This document shows, in pieces, positions 53,959-63,955 of a DNA stretch of 64,000 nucleotides; the stretch's first letter is position 1, and every line of letters begins with the position of its first letter. The DNA is from Chitinophaga filiformis (GTDB lineage Bacteria; Bacteroidota; Bacteroidia; Chitinophagales; Chitinophagaceae). The stretch covers positions 186,001 through 250,000 of the forward strand of contig NZ_FNBN01000005.1 of NCBI RefSeq assembly GCF_900102545.1, read 5' to 3'. Below the pieces are notes generated by a model. The model was not told where the DNA came from. It saw only the letters and a list, made by a program, of their open reading frames with translations, and ran no database searches. Both the position numbers and the translations under genes were made by a program.

Positions 53959-54930
53959 ATGAGAAAGGTCTTAACGTTTTTATTACTGGGAACAGCCCTG
54001 TCTTTGCCTTCAACAGCACAGAAACGGGCGGGTAATCCTATCGTGCAGGGGTGGTACGCCGATCCTGAAGCCGCCATATGGGGTAAAGAATACTGGGTAT
54101 ATCCAACTTACTCAGACAAGTATGAGAAACAGGTGTTTTTTGATGCTTTTTCCTCCCCGGATCTGATAAAGTGGACTAAACATCCTCATATCCTGGATAC
54201 TGCAGCCGTGAAATGGGCTAAAAAAGCAATGTGGGCGCCTGCTATCGTGCAGAAAGACGGCAAATACTACTTTTTCTTCGCAGCCAACGACATCCAGAGC
54301 GATAATGAAGAGGGAGGCATAGGCGTTGCCGTGGCAGATAAGCCGGAAGGTCCTTATAAAGATTACCTGGGTAAACCGCTGATCGATAAGTTCCATAACA
54401 AGGCGCAGCCAATAGACCAGTTCGTTTTTCGGGACAAGGACGGACAATACTATATTATATATGGTGGATGGCGTCATTGCAATATTGCGAAACTGACCCC
54501 TGATTTCAAAGGATTTACCCCCTTTGAAGATGGCAGTACCTTTAAGGAAATTACGCCCTCCGGTTACGTGGAAGGACCATTGATGTTTATCCGCAATGGT
54601 AAATATTACTTTATGTGGTCAGAAGGAGGATGGGGCGGCCCACATTACTCTGTAGCGTATGCTATTGCTGACTCTCCTGCAGGTCCTTTCAAGCGTATAG
54701 ACAAGATCCTTCAGCAGGATACAGCGGTTGCAACCGGGGCGGGGCACCATTCAGTCATCAATGTACCGGGTACCGACAGGTGGTATATCGTTTACCATAG
54801 GCGTCCGCTCACAGAAACAGCAGCCAACAACAGGGTAGTATGTATAGATGAAATGCATTTTGATGAAAATGGGCTGATCGTTCCTGTAAAAATTACCAAA
54901 GAGGGGGTGAAAAAAGATAAGCTAAAATAG
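53959..54930 (+). CDS. GH43-family exported glycosidase
   Basis: A 323-aa five-bladed beta-propeller glycosidase. I chose the ATG at 53959 because it starts a clean signal peptide (MRKVLTFLLLGTALSLPSTA); the frame extends upstream to 53854 but those codons are not signal-like. GH43 catalytic residues are visible: base Asp35 in WYADPEAAIW, pKa-modulating Asp153 in QPIDQFVF and acid Glu205 in YVEGPLMF. MWAPAIVQKDGKYYFFFAA is the conserved blade. Family members remove arabinose, xylose or galactofuranose; the specificity is not clear. It is divergent from the PUL E sigma gene and ends in a strong terminator, so it is a single-gene unit, possibly serving PUL E. Confidence 0.88.
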   Translation: MRKVLTFLLLGTALSLPSTAQKRAGNPIVQGWYADPEAAIWGKEYWVYPTYSDKYEKQVFFDAFSSPDLIKWTKHPHILDTAAVKWAKKAMWAPAIVQKDGKYYFFFAANDIQSDNEEGGIGVAVADKPEGPYKDYLGKPLIDKFHNKAQPIDQFVFRDKDGQYYIIYGGWRHCNIAKLTPDFKGFTPFEDGSTFKEITPSGYVEGPLMFIRNGKYYFMWSEGGWGGPHYSVAYAIADSPAGPFKRIDKILQQDTAVATGAGHHSVINVPGTDRWYIVYHRRPLTETAANNRVVCIDEMHFDENGLIVPVKITKEGVKKDKLK

Positions 54931-54952
54931 AATCATACGGAAACGAATATTG

Positions 54953-54981
54953 AAAAGGGACTGCGGCAGGCAGTCCCTTTT
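54953..54981 (+). terminator. Terminator of the GH43 gene
   Basis: AAAAGGGACTGC (54953-54964) and GCAGTCCCTTTT (54970-54981) form a perfect 12-bp stem with a 5-nt loop, followed by more T, 23 bp after the stop codon. Confidence 0.9.
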
Positions 54982-55378
54982 TTTACTATTACTAACTCAT
55001 TAATTCTGAAGGCAAAATCACACACTGGTTAAGATAAAATACTATCAGACGAACATAATAGGGAAATTGAGTGTTATAAATATGCTAAAACGGTTTACAT
55101 AAGATCAGTAGTTGTTAAAAAAGTATTTGTTTTAGCGATCATTTGGTTATAATTATGTATAACGCAAATGTTATTGTACGAAATGTTAAATTTGAGTACA
55201 TTCAATGTTGAAAGCCGTAAACGAGAGAGCGTGAAAGAAGGACAATGATAGCAAATCAGTTATGAAATCTGGCAAAAAGGCTTGCCGTCCATGTAAGAAA
55301 ACTTGTCATTTATAGAATTTTTGAAACAAACATGAACAGTGGATTGTATTACTCGTAAGAGTAAGACAAATTTGGAAA

Positions 55379-55421
55379 TTACTATTGAACAGCTATTACT
55401 TTGAACAGTTACTATTGAACA
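55379..55421. repeat. Three tandem imperfect repeats
   Basis: TTACTATTGAACA occurs at 55379-55391 and 55409-55421, with a one-base-shorter version (TTACTTTGAACA) at 55396-55407. The two perfect copies are 30 bp apart. Possible regulator-binding array or simple slippage product. Confidence 0.5.
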
Positions 55422-55662
55422 ATTCTTTCGAACCAAAATTATAACTACTACTAAAGTCAATCAGATTGCTAAAGTGGAAAGTAGAACAATGAACAATTAT
55501 TTTATCACTTCAAATCGTTATTGAGTCTTTACCGGCTATTTGCTGGATCGTGTTTGCATGCGTGTTTGTAACGGGGAACAAGTCCCTGTTACATCACAGT
55601 GAATAGTCGGTGGGAAAAGTATCAACTAAAATCAAAACAAAAAATTAATGGAATCATAAACA

Positions 55663-55680
55663 ATGCTATGCAAATAGCAT
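55663..55680. repeat. Small hairpin in the PUL F leader
   Basis: ATGCTAT and ATAGCAT form a 7-bp stem with a GCAA tetraloop (a stable GNRA-type loop if transcribed), followed by AAGGGGG. It lies 142 bp before the SusC start. Possibly an mRNA leader structure. Confidence 0.4.
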
Positions 55681-55821
55681 AAGGGGGAAAGTATTTTCTA
55701 ACAACAACCAAATATAACAGTATCGAGCAATGAAACGAAACATTGTCGCACGGCGACCAGACCTTCTATGCCTTCAAGTGTCATTCACTTGTCTATTCTC
55801 TAACCAAAAACTAAATCGATA

Positions 55822-58800
55822 ATGAGACATCTACGTTTGCTGGTTGTTGCGATGCTACTCTCCACAGTAGCATTTGCTCAAACAAGGCAGGTACAGGGAA
55901 CTGTTAAAGATTCAAAAAGTGGAGCCCCTCTGGGTTCTGTAAGTATTAAAGTGCAAGGAAAGAACATCTTTGCTATCACAGGTGCTGATGGTGCATTTAC
56001 CCTGAAAAGTGTACCTGAAGGAGAAGTAACACTCGAAACATCACTGATAGGTTATACATCCAAGGGCATTAAACTCGCCCCTGGTCAGACATCTATTGAC
56101 TTCACCATGGAGGAGTCTTCTTCTCAGTTAGGTGAAGTAACAGTAACAGCATTGGGTATATCCAAAGAATCCAAAAAGCTGGGATACTCTGTTACAAAAG
56201 TGGATGGTGCATCACTGACACAGGCACGTGAAACCAACGTTGCTTATTCTCTTGGTGGCCGTGTGGCCGGTTTGAGTGTAAGTGGTACCAATGGTGGTCC
56301 TGGTTCTTCTGCACGTGTGCTGTTAAGAGGTATGGCCAGCTTTGGCGCCAGCAGCCCATTATACGTTATTAACGGTGTTCCGATGGATAACTCCCAGAGA
56401 GGCGCTGCCGGTGAGTGGGGTGGTGCCGATAATGGTGACGGTATCTCCAACATCAACCCTGACGATATTGAAAGCATGACTGTACTGAAAGGAGCTTCCG
56501 CTTCTGCATTGTACGGTACCCGTGCTACCAACGGTGTGATCCTGATTACTACTAAGAGTGGTAAGAGAGGAACCATGCAGGTAGAATACAATACCAACTA
56601 CACAGTAGATAAAGCGATCGACTATACCGAATACCAGTATACATACGGCCAGGGACAACATGGTGTGAAACCTGCCAACGCTGCCGATGCATTATCCAGC
56701 ACACGTTTAAGCTGGGGTTCAAAACTGGACGGATCAATGACGCCGCAGTTTGATGGTAAGTCATACGCTTATTCTCCTGTAGATGATAACATCAGCCGTT
56801 TCTACAGAACAGGGCCAACCTTTACTAATACGTTGTCAGTATCTGGTGGTGGCGACAGAGGTGTTTTCCGCGTATCTGCTTCCAGCATGGACAATCATTC
56901 TATTTTAAGGAACAGTGGTCTGAAACGTAAAACTTTCAACCTGAACCTGGAACAGAATCTGACTACCAAACTGAAAGTAAGCGCACTGGTAAACTATATT
57001 GATGATCGTTCCCAGAACCGTCCTCAATTGAGTGATGGTCCGCTGAACGCAAACAATGGTATCTTCCTGGCTACAAACATTAATGAAGATATCATGAAGC
57101 CTGGCTACAATCCCGACAACAATGGCCGTGAGGTAGTGTGGACAGATGATAACTTCGTAACAAACCCATGGTTTGTTGTAAACCAGTACATCAATAACAT
57201 CGATAGAAGACGCTGGATCTCCGCATTGACTGTTCGTTATGATCTTTTCGACTTTTTATATGCACAGGCACGTATCGGTTATGATAACATCAACGACAGG
57301 AAATTTAAGGTAACACCATGGGGTACTGCTTACTCTACCAGCACGCTGGCAAACGGTACAACCGTGAGTGGTGACCTGGATCTGCGTAACGAACAATCCA
57401 CTGAAATGAACGCGGATGGTTTGATCGGCTTCAAGAAGAACATCGTGGAAGACCTGCAGTTAGATCTGGCTGTGGGTGGTAACCTGCGTAAGAGAACCTT
57501 TGAGATGGTAGGCGTATCTGGTAACCAGTTTATCATACCTTACGTTTATTCATATAGCAACGTAACCAACTTTGGTAGGAACTACGATTATCAGGCAAGA
57601 GAATCACAGTCAGGGTACTATACCGCCGACTTCTCATACAAAAGCTTCCTGACCATTGGAACAACCGGCCGTTATGATGTGTACTCTACTTTGCCTGCCG
57701 GCAACAGGAGCATCTTCGTACCATCTGTATCAGGTAGCTTTATCTTCTCTGAACTGGTACACATTCCAAAGCTGAACTACGGTAAGTTACGCGCTTCATG
57801 GGCCAACGCGAGTGGTGAACCTACAGACGCATATATCACCCAATCTTACTATAACGTAGGAAGTACAATTGGTGGTGTCAGCACTGGTGATTTCTCCTCT
57901 ACTCTGCCAAACCTGTTCCTGAAACCATTTACATTGAAAGAAGTAGAGGTAGGTCTGGAAACGAAATTCTTCAATAACAGATTAGGCGTTGACCTGGCTT
58001 ATTTCCATCGTAAAACGAAGAGTGAAATTATCCAGGGTACTATCTCCTCAGCCACAGGGTATGAAAAGGCCTACTTCGGAACTGGTTCTACTCAGAACAC
58101 AGGTTTTGAAGCAGCTATCAACGGTACTATCGTATCTACATCCAACTTTACCTGGAATGCTTCTGTGAACGGTACCTATATCAAAAATAAGATCCTTGAT
58201 ATCTATGGCGCAAACAGTAGCAGTACTGTGCTGACACTGGGTACTTACCGTCCGCTGAATGCCAATACCGCTCTGGTGAAAGGCATGTCTGGTCCGCAGA
58301 TCCTGGCTTACGATTTCAAACGTAATGACAAAGGTGAGCTGCTGCTGGATGCTTCCGGGCTACCACAGAATGATGGTGTGCTGAGGCCAATGGGTAGTGT
58401 ACTGCCTAAATTCTTCGGCGGTATCAATAACGACTTTGCTTACAAAGGTTTCAATCTCTCTTTCCTGATAGATGGCAAATTTGGAGCAAAACTGTTGTCT
58501 GCAACAAAAGACTATGCAGTATACCGCGGTCTGGATAAATCGACGCTGGCTGGTAGGGAATCAGGTATAGTTGTAGATGGTATCATCGAAAGCACCGGAT
58601 TGAAAAATACGACGAATGTAGATGCGCAAACCTATTATCAGGCATATGCAAATAAGATCTCCAAAAATAGCGTACTGGATGCTGACTTCATTAAACTGCG
58701 CCAGGTGACATTTGGTTATACACTGGGAAGAAAGGTGATGGGTAAACTGCCATTCGAGTCTATCGGTATTTCCCTTGTAGCACGTAATCTGCTTACCCTC

Positions 58801-58932
58801 ATGCGTAAATCTGATAACGTAGACCCAGAAGCAGGATTTTCTTCACTCATCAACTATGCAGGTATCGAAGGTACAAGCTTACCTAGTACCCGCACCTACG
58901 GTGTGAACGTGAATGTTAAATTTAAAAAATAA
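55822..58932 (+). CDS. SusC-like TonB-dependent transporter (PUL F)
   Basis: Outer-membrane transporter of 1036 aa. The signal peptide ends at AFA-Q (19/20), then a CarboxypepD_reg-like domain (about 22-100; SGAPLGSVSIKVQGKN), the plug (EVTVTALGISKESKKLGYS) and the barrel. There is no STN domain and no linked sigma/FecR. The plug start resembles the PUL E SusC. The stop overlaps the following susD start (TAATG). Substrate unknown: no glycosidase is seen downstream within the window, only an FG-GAP protein. Confidence 0.94.
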   Translation: MRHLRLLVVAMLLSTVAFAQTRQVQGTVKDSKSGAPLGSVSIKVQGKNIFAITGADGAFTLKSVPEGEVTLETSLIGYTSKGIKLAPGQTSIDFTMEESSSQLGEVTVTALGISKESKKLGYSVTKVDGASLTQARETNVAYSLGGRVAGLSVSGTNGGPGSSARVLLRGMASFGASSPLYVINGVPMDNSQRGAAGEWGGADNGDGISNINPDDIESMTVLKGASASALYGTRATNGVILITTKSGKRGTMQVEYNTNYTVDKAIDYTEYQYTYGQGQHGVKPANAADALSSTRLSWGSKLDGSMTPQFDGKSYAYSPVDDNISRFYRTGPTFTNTLSVSGGGDRGVFRVSASSMDNHSILRNSGLKRKTFNLNLEQNLTTKLKVSALVNYIDDRSQNRPQLSDGPLNANNGIFLATNINEDIMKPGYNPDNNGREVVWTDDNFVTNPWFVVNQYINNIDRRRWISALTVRYDLFDFLYAQARIGYDNINDRKFKVTPWGTAYSTSTLANGTTVSGDLDLRNEQSTEMNADGLIGFKKNIVEDLQLDLAVGGNLRKRTFEMVGVSGNQFIIPYVYSYSNVTNFGRNYDYQARESQSGYYTADFSYKSFLTIGTTGRYDVYSTLPAGNRSIFVPSVSGSFIFSELVHIPKLNYGKLRASWANASGEPTDAYITQSYYNVGSTIGGVSTGDFSSTLPNLFLKPFTLKEVEVGLETKFFNNRLGVDLAYFHRKTKSEIIQGTISSATGYEKAYFGTGSTQNTGFEAAINGTIVSTSNFTWNASVNGTYIKNKILDIYGANSSSTVLTLGTYRPLNANTALVKGMSGPQILAYDFKRNDKGELLLDASGLPQNDGVLRPMGSVLPKFFGGINNDFAYKGFNLSFLIDGKFGAKLLSATKDYAVYRGLDKSTLAGRESGIVVDGIIESTGLKNTTNVDAQTYYQAYANKISKNSVLDADFIKLRQVTFGYTLGRKVMGKLPFESIGISLVARNLLTLMRKSDNVDPEAGFSSLINYAGIEGTSLPSTRTYGVNVNVKFKK

Positions 58933-60530
58933 TGGACATGAAAAAAGGTTTGCTATATATAACACTGGGTCTGACACTGTTCTCAACAGGTTGTACCCAC
59001 GATTATGATGAAATTAACACCAATCCGGTTGCGGTAGATGCAAGCAGGTACAATGCCAATCTGTTGCTTTCCAAAGCGCAATATTCATACGCAAATACAG
59101 GATATGCACAATTACTGTTCGAAAGTATGTGGCCGCAATTACTGGCTTCCACCTACAACTACTATAGTAATGGTGATAAATATGTAGCTTCATCAGGGAT
59201 CATAGGTTATCAGAACCAGCTATGGATCAACGACTACAGGAGCGCCAGCCTTGTTTTCGAAATGATATCGCTTGCTAACGAAAAGCAATTGACGAATCTG
59301 GCCAGTGCAGGTACTATCATGAAAGTGCTGATTCTGCAGCATCTCACTGATTGTTATGGTGATATACCTTATTCCGAGGCACTGAAAGGCAAGACAAATG
59401 TATTTACACCGGCATATGATACGCAGGAATCAATTTATACTTCCATGCTGTCAGAACTGGAAACTGCTATTAATGCGCTGGACGACTCCAAAGATGATCT
59501 GACCTCAGATCTTTTCTATGGTGGCGACATCGCTAAATGGAAAAGGTTCGGTTACTCAATAATGCTGCGTGCAGCTATGCGTCTTGTAAAGGTGAATCCT
59601 ACGCTGGCACGTCAATATACTGAAAAAGCTGCCGCAGGTGGCACTTTCCAGAGCATTGCAGACAATGCTTTCAGCCCTACTGATAACTCTACCGGTAATG
59701 GTAACGGTACAAGCAGTGCCTTGCTGGTTACCGAAGACTATAGGGAAGTAAAATGGTCAAAACCATTGATCGATTATCTGAAAGCTAATAACGATCCCCG
59801 CCTCGGCGTAGTGGCTGAAGTACCACCAGCAGGCCTGAAGAATGGTACTAACAGTTCCCTGGCGGGCGATAGAACCCCGAGCGCACAGATTGGTATGCCT
59901 AATGGCTATGACCTGGCAGGAGGCTCTACTGATATCACCAAGAGGTCAGATTATCCTGGAAGTACAGGCGCCGCCGGCGATGTATATCCTTTAGGTAAAT
60001 ATTCCCGTCCTACTACTGCCGTTTATCTCGGCCGTAGTGCTCCGGAATTTGTGCTGACCTATGCTGAAACAGAACTGTTACTGGCAGAAGCATCTGTACG
60101 TGGCTGGACTGTTCCCGGAACTGCTGCTGGTCACTACAGGAACGCTGTATCTGCAGCTTTACAGTCACTGGCTACCTTCGGCTCTGCTGCTACTATCAGT
60201 GCTGCTACCGCTGATGCCTATGCTGCTGCACATCCGCTGGATGAAAGTAGTATGACTGCATCACTGAAGATGATCAATGAACAGTACTGGGCTACAGATG
60301 GTATGCTGTTTAACTTCATCGAAGCGTGGATTAACTGGAGAAGATCAGGTTACCCTGTGCTGACTCCTGTTAACTACATAGGTAATTTCACCGGTGGTAC
60401 CATACCAAGGAGAATTGCTTACCATTCAACAGAAGCATCTACTAATCCTACTAACTATCAGTCTGCTGTAAGTCGCCTGGATAAAGGTGATACTTACACT
60501 TCCAGAGTATGGTGGGATGTAGCACAATAA
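58932..60530 (+). CDS. SusD-like lipoprotein (SusD-like_2 type, PUL F)
   Basis: A 532-aa SusD-superfamily lipoprotein with lipobox FSTGC (Cys 21), followed by THDYDEINTNPVAVD, the typical start of the SusD-like_2 branch, and ending SRVWWDVAQ like its PUL E counterpart. TIMKVLILQHLTDCYGDIPYSEAL is the conserved helical region. The ATG at 58932 overlaps the SusC stop; the third codon is also ATG (58938). It is followed by a strong hairpin terminator, so the FG-GAP gene beyond may be transcribed partly by read-through or from its own promoter. Confidence 0.92.
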   Translation: MDMKKGLLYITLGLTLFSTGCTHDYDEINTNPVAVDASRYNANLLLSKAQYSYANTGYAQLLFESMWPQLLASTYNYYSNGDKYVASSGIIGYQNQLWINDYRSASLVFEMISLANEKQLTNLASAGTIMKVLILQHLTDCYGDIPYSEALKGKTNVFTPAYDTQESIYTSMLSELETAINALDDSKDDLTSDLFYGGDIAKWKRFGYSIMLRAAMRLVKVNPTLARQYTEKAAAGGTFQSIADNAFSPTDNSTGNGNGTSSALLVTEDYREVKWSKPLIDYLKANNDPRLGVVAEVPPAGLKNGTNSSLAGDRTPSAQIGMPNGYDLAGGSTDITKRSDYPGSTGAAGDVYPLGKYSRPTTAVYLGRSAPEFVLTYAETELLLAEASVRGWTVPGTAAGHYRNAVSAALQSLATFGSAATISAATADAYAAAHPLDESSMTASLKMINEQYWATDGMLFNFIEAWINWRRSGYPVLTPVNYIGNFTGGTIPRRIAYHSTEASTNPTNYQSAVSRLDKGDTYTSRVWWDVAQ

Positions 60531-60548
60531 TATAACTATTGAACTTAT

Positions 60549-60578
60549 GCTAATGCGACCCTTAGTGGTCGCATTAGC
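60549..60578 (+). terminator. Hairpin terminator after susD of PUL F
   Basis: GCTAATGCGACC (60549-60560) and GGTCGCATTAGC (60567-60578) form a perfect 12-bp stem with a 6-nt loop, followed by TTTTATT, 18 bp after the stop. Confidence 0.9.
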
Positions 60579-60616
60579 TTTTATTCCACGAAAGTTCCTC
60601 TGTAAAAAAGTATTCG

Positions 60617-63600
60617 ATGATCAGCCAATCCACAGCAGGACACCTACGCAAACATTACCTGATGAAGAAAATTAGTATCCCTGCTTTTTTCCTGTTGTTA
60701 ACTATTGGAGTTTCCCGTACAGTAGCCCAACAGCCTTTATTCCAGCTGTTAGCCCCCAAAACGACCGGTATTAAATTCAGTAATGCATTGAACGAAACCG
60801 AAAAGCTGAATGTACTGGCCTACGAATATTTCTATAACGGTGGTGGTGTAGCAGTAGGGGATATTGACAATGACGGTCTGCAGGACCTTTTCTTTACCGC
60901 AAATATGACCCCCAATAAACTTTATCTCAATAAAGGCAACATGCGGTTTGCCGATATTACAAAAGAAGCCGGAAAAGGTCTGGATGGAAAACCTGATGGC
61001 TGGAAAACCGGCGTTACCATGGCCGATGTGAACGGAGACGGCTTGCTCGATATTTATATCTGCTACTCGGGCAAGAAAAGTGATGAACAGAGAAGAAACC
61101 AGTTATTTATCAACCAGGGCAATGCAAAATTTGTGGAGAAAGCAAAAGAATATGGCCTGGATGATCCCGGATATAGTACCACTGCTGCTTTCTTTGATAT
61201 GGACAATGATGGCGACCTGGATATGTTCCTCCTGAACCACAATGTTATCAAGATAGATAACATGGAATTTACCAGGTTCCGCAATGAAACGGATTCACTG
61301 GCTGGTGATAAACTGTACAGGAATGACGGCAATCATTTTACCGAAATATCAAAGCAGGCTGGTATTATTCAGAATCCGCTGACCTTCGGACTCGGGGTTG
61401 CAATAGCGGATATCAACAAAGATGGCTGGCAGGATATCTATGTCACCAACGATTACAATGAACGTGATTATCTCTACATAAATAAACATGATGGCACCTT
61501 TGCAGAAGATGCCACCAACTGTTTTGGTCACCTTTCCCAGTTTTCAATGGGAGTTGACATTGCCGATTTTAATAACGACGGTCTGCCGGATGTTATGACC
61601 TTAGACATGCTGCCGGAAGACAATCAGCGCCAGAAGCTGCTGCAGTTACAGGAGAACTATGAATCTTTTGAACTGATGATCTCACAGGATCTCTACAAGC
61701 AGTACATGCGCAACATGCTGCAACTGAACAATGGTGACGGTACCTTCAGCGAGATCGGACAGCTGGCTGGCGTATCCAATACCGACTGGAGCTGGTGCCC
61801 GCTCATTGCTGACCTGGACAATGATGGCTATAAAGATATTTTTGTTACCAATGGTTACCTCCGGGATTATACCAATAAAGACTTCCTGCGTTACTGGGGA
61901 GATTATAAAGTGAAAAAAGCCATCGACCGTGAACCTGTGCTGCTGATGGACCTTATCTCTGCCATGCCCTCAACATCCTTACAGAACTACATCTTCAGGA
62001 ATAATATGGACCTTACATTCTCCAACATGCGGGACGCATGGGGACTGGAAGCCGGCGGTATTTCCAGTGGTGCTGTATATGCAGATCTTGATAATGATGG
62101 TGATCTCGACCTGGTGGTGAATAAGATCAACGAAGCAGCCGCGATATACCAGAATATGAGCCGCGAACAAAACAAGCGGTCCTATCTGGCTGTTAAATTA
62201 AAAGGAAAAGATAAAAATACCGGCGCTATAGGCGCGAAGGTGTACGTCTATAGCAAGGGTTTAGAACAATATCTGGAGGTCAATCCAAACAGAGGTTATC
62301 TGTCCGCCGTATCCACTCAGCTGCTGTTTGGCCTGGGTGATGATACGCGGGCAGACTCTGTTTGTATCATCTGGCCCGATGGTAAAACACAACGCCTGAA
62401 AGACGTTACCACCAATCAACTGCTGACGGTTTCCTATGCACCTGATGGAATGCCTGCAGCTAATACACCACAAGCGCCAACTGCCACCTACTTCAGTAAT
62501 GCCGACAGCCTCTTTACCTACAAGCATGCTGATGGTTCGGGTAATGATTTCAAGCGCCAGCTACTGATGATGTTCATGTATTCCAGGACCGGTCCTGTGT
62601 TTGAAAAGGCCGACGTGAATAAGGACGGATTGGAAGACCTGTTCATGGGAGGGGATGGAGAACAGCCGGCAAGGATCTATTTCCAGAAACCGGGTGGCGG
62701 CTTTATAATGGGTACCAAAGTGATCCCCGGTAGTGATATGCCTTCACAGGTAGCGGCCGCCGCTTTCTTTGATGCTAATGGCGACGGTGCTCCTGATCTC
62801 TATGTGGCGAAGGGAGGATATGGCCTTTTTGAGCCCAATACAGCCGCTTTACAGGATGAACTGTATCTCAATAACGGAAAAGGGAATTTTTCTCTTTTAA
62901 AGGGCGCTTTACCCGATGTAAGTGCGAGTAGTAAATCCTGTGTACGACCCTGTGATTTTGACAATGATGGAGATATCGATGTGTTTGTGGGAGGCCGTGT
63001 TATTCCTGGCAAATATCCCATGGCACCTGCCTCTTATCTGCTGATCAATGACGGTAAGGGGCAATTCAGCGTTGCGACGGTGCCTTTTGCGGCAGCAGGA
63101 ATGGTGACCGACGCCCGGTGGACAGACATCGACAAGGATGGCAGGAAAGACCTGGTGATTTGCGGTGAGTTCATGCCAGTTATGATCTATGCCAATAAGC
63201 TGGATGGTTTCAAAGAAGTGACAACGCAATACTTTGATCAGCCGGAAACAGGCTTTTGGTTTGGACTGGCAATGGCTGACGTAGATGGCGATGGTCACGA
63301 AGATATTATTGCAGGCAACCTGGGAGAGAATACCCAGATACATACATCTGTAAAACAACCTGCAGAACTTTACTATGCTGACTTTGATAAAAATGGTTCT
63401 ATTGATCCCTTCCTTAACTTCTACATCGAAGGAGTAAGTTATCCCTTCGTAAGCCGTGATGAACTCAATGAGCAGATCTATCCCATGCGCCGTAAGTTCT
63501 CTTCCTACCGCAATTATTCCAGTGCAACAATGAAGGATATTTTTTCACCGGAGGAATTGAGTCAGGCGGGTAAACTTACGGCTGTGGAAACCAAAACAAG

Positions 63601-63952
63601 CTGCTTCCTGTACCGTAACGGAAAATTTGTACCGTCGCCGCTGCCCATAGAAGCGCAGTTCTCGGTTGTGTCAAAGATCCTGCCTGCGGATTATGACAAG
63701 GATGGAAAGCTGGATCTGCTGCTGCTGGGTAACCAATGTGATAACCGCCTTAAACTAGGCAGTTTTGATGCCGGTTACGGTTGCCTCTTAAAAGGTGATG
63801 GAAAAGGAAATTTCAGTTATATATCGCAACCTGCTTCGGGCCTTTGTGTGAAAGGGGATGTGAAATCAGCTGCTGTCATGAATATTGGCAACAAGCCATA
63901 TGTCATGGTAGGTGTAAATAACAAAGGGATCACCCTGTTTAAAGTAAACTAA
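60617..63952 (+). CDS. Large secreted FG-GAP/VCBS and ASPIC/UnbV repeat protein
   Basis: An exported protein of about 1100 aa. The frame opens at 60617 but the signal peptide is best from the Met at codon 16 (base 60662; MKKISIPAFFLLLTIG, cleavage near VAQ). It carries many FG-GAP/VCBS blades with calcium-binding D-x-D-x-D-G loops (DIDNDGLQDLFF near residue 82, DVNGDGLLDIYI, DMDNDGDLDMFL, DLDNDGDLDLVV), probably two beta-propellers. Between them lies an ASPIC/UnbV domain at about 520-600 (GAIGAKVYVYSKG, YLSAVSTQLLFGLG, then IIWPDGKTQ). Such proteins often sit after susCD in Chitinophaga-like genomes; their biochemical role is unknown. Surface adhesion or glycan/peptide binding is only a guess. 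Confidence 0.85.
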   Translation: MISQSTAGHLRKHYLMKKISIPAFFLLLTIGVSRTVAQQPLFQLLAPKTTGIKFSNALNETEKLNVLAYEYFYNGGGVAVGDIDNDGLQDLFFTANMTPNKLYLNKGNMRFADITKEAGKGLDGKPDGWKTGVTMADVNGDGLLDIYICYSGKKSDEQRRNQLFINQGNAKFVEKAKEYGLDDPGYSTTAAFFDMDNDGDLDMFLLNHNVIKIDNMEFTRFRNETDSLAGDKLYRNDGNHFTEISKQAGIIQNPLTFGLGVAIADINKDGWQDIYVTNDYNERDYLYINKHDGTFAEDATNCFGHLSQFSMGVDIADFNNDGLPDVMTLDMLPEDNQRQKLLQLQENYESFELMISQDLYKQYMRNMLQLNNGDGTFSEIGQLAGVSNTDWSWCPLIADLDNDGYKDIFVTNGYLRDYTNKDFLRYWGDYKVKKAIDREPVLLMDLISAMPSTSLQNYIFRNNMDLTFSNMRDAWGLEAGGISSGAVYADLDNDGDLDLVVNKINEAAAIYQNMSREQNKRSYLAVKLKGKDKNTGAIGAKVYVYSKGLEQYLEVNPNRGYLSAVSTQLLFGLGDDTRADSVCIIWPDGKTQRLKDVTTNQLLTVSYAPDGMPAANTPQAPTATYFSNADSLFTYKHADGSGNDFKRQLLMMFMYSRTGPVFEKADVNKDGLEDLFMGGDGEQPARIYFQKPGGGFIMGTKVIPGSDMPSQVAAAAFFDANGDGAPDLYVAKGGYGLFEPNTAALQDELYLNNGKGNFSLLKGALPDVSASSKSCVRPCDFDNDGDIDVFVGGRVIPGKYPMAPASYLLINDGKGQFSVATVPFAAAGMVTDARWTDIDKDGRKDLVICGEFMPVMIYANKLDGFKEVTTQYFDQPETGFWFGLAMADVDGDGHEDIIAGNLGENTQIHTSVKQPAELYYADFDKNGSIDPFLNFYIEGVSYPFVSRDELNEQIYPMRRKFSSYRNYSSATMKDIFSPEELSQAGKLTAVETKTSCFLYRNGKFVPSPLPIEAQFSVVSKILPADYDKDGKLDLLLLGNQCDNRLKLGSFDAGYGCLLKGDGKGNFSYISQPASGLCVKGDVKSAAVMNIGNKPYVMVGVNNKGITLFKVN

Positions 63953-63955
63953 CGT

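Larger units (their letters stand above)
54982..55821. other. Long gene-free A+T-rich leader region before PUL F
   Basis: No gene is recognised on either strand over about 840 bp. The only frame of note (55260-55460, -) lacks protein-like features. The stretch holds three tandem imperfect copies of TTACTATTGAACA (55379-55421) and a small hairpin (55663-55680). The proximal promoter of the SusC gene could not be placed with confidence. Such a long leader before a PUL without a linked regulator suggests control by a distant regulator or by a long 5' untranslated RNA. Confidence 0.5.

Noticed and set aside
55260..55460. A 66-codon - strand frame in the PUL F leader
   Set aside because: Val/Ile-rich low-complexity translation, no start context or homology seen; likely chance in A+T-rich DNA.
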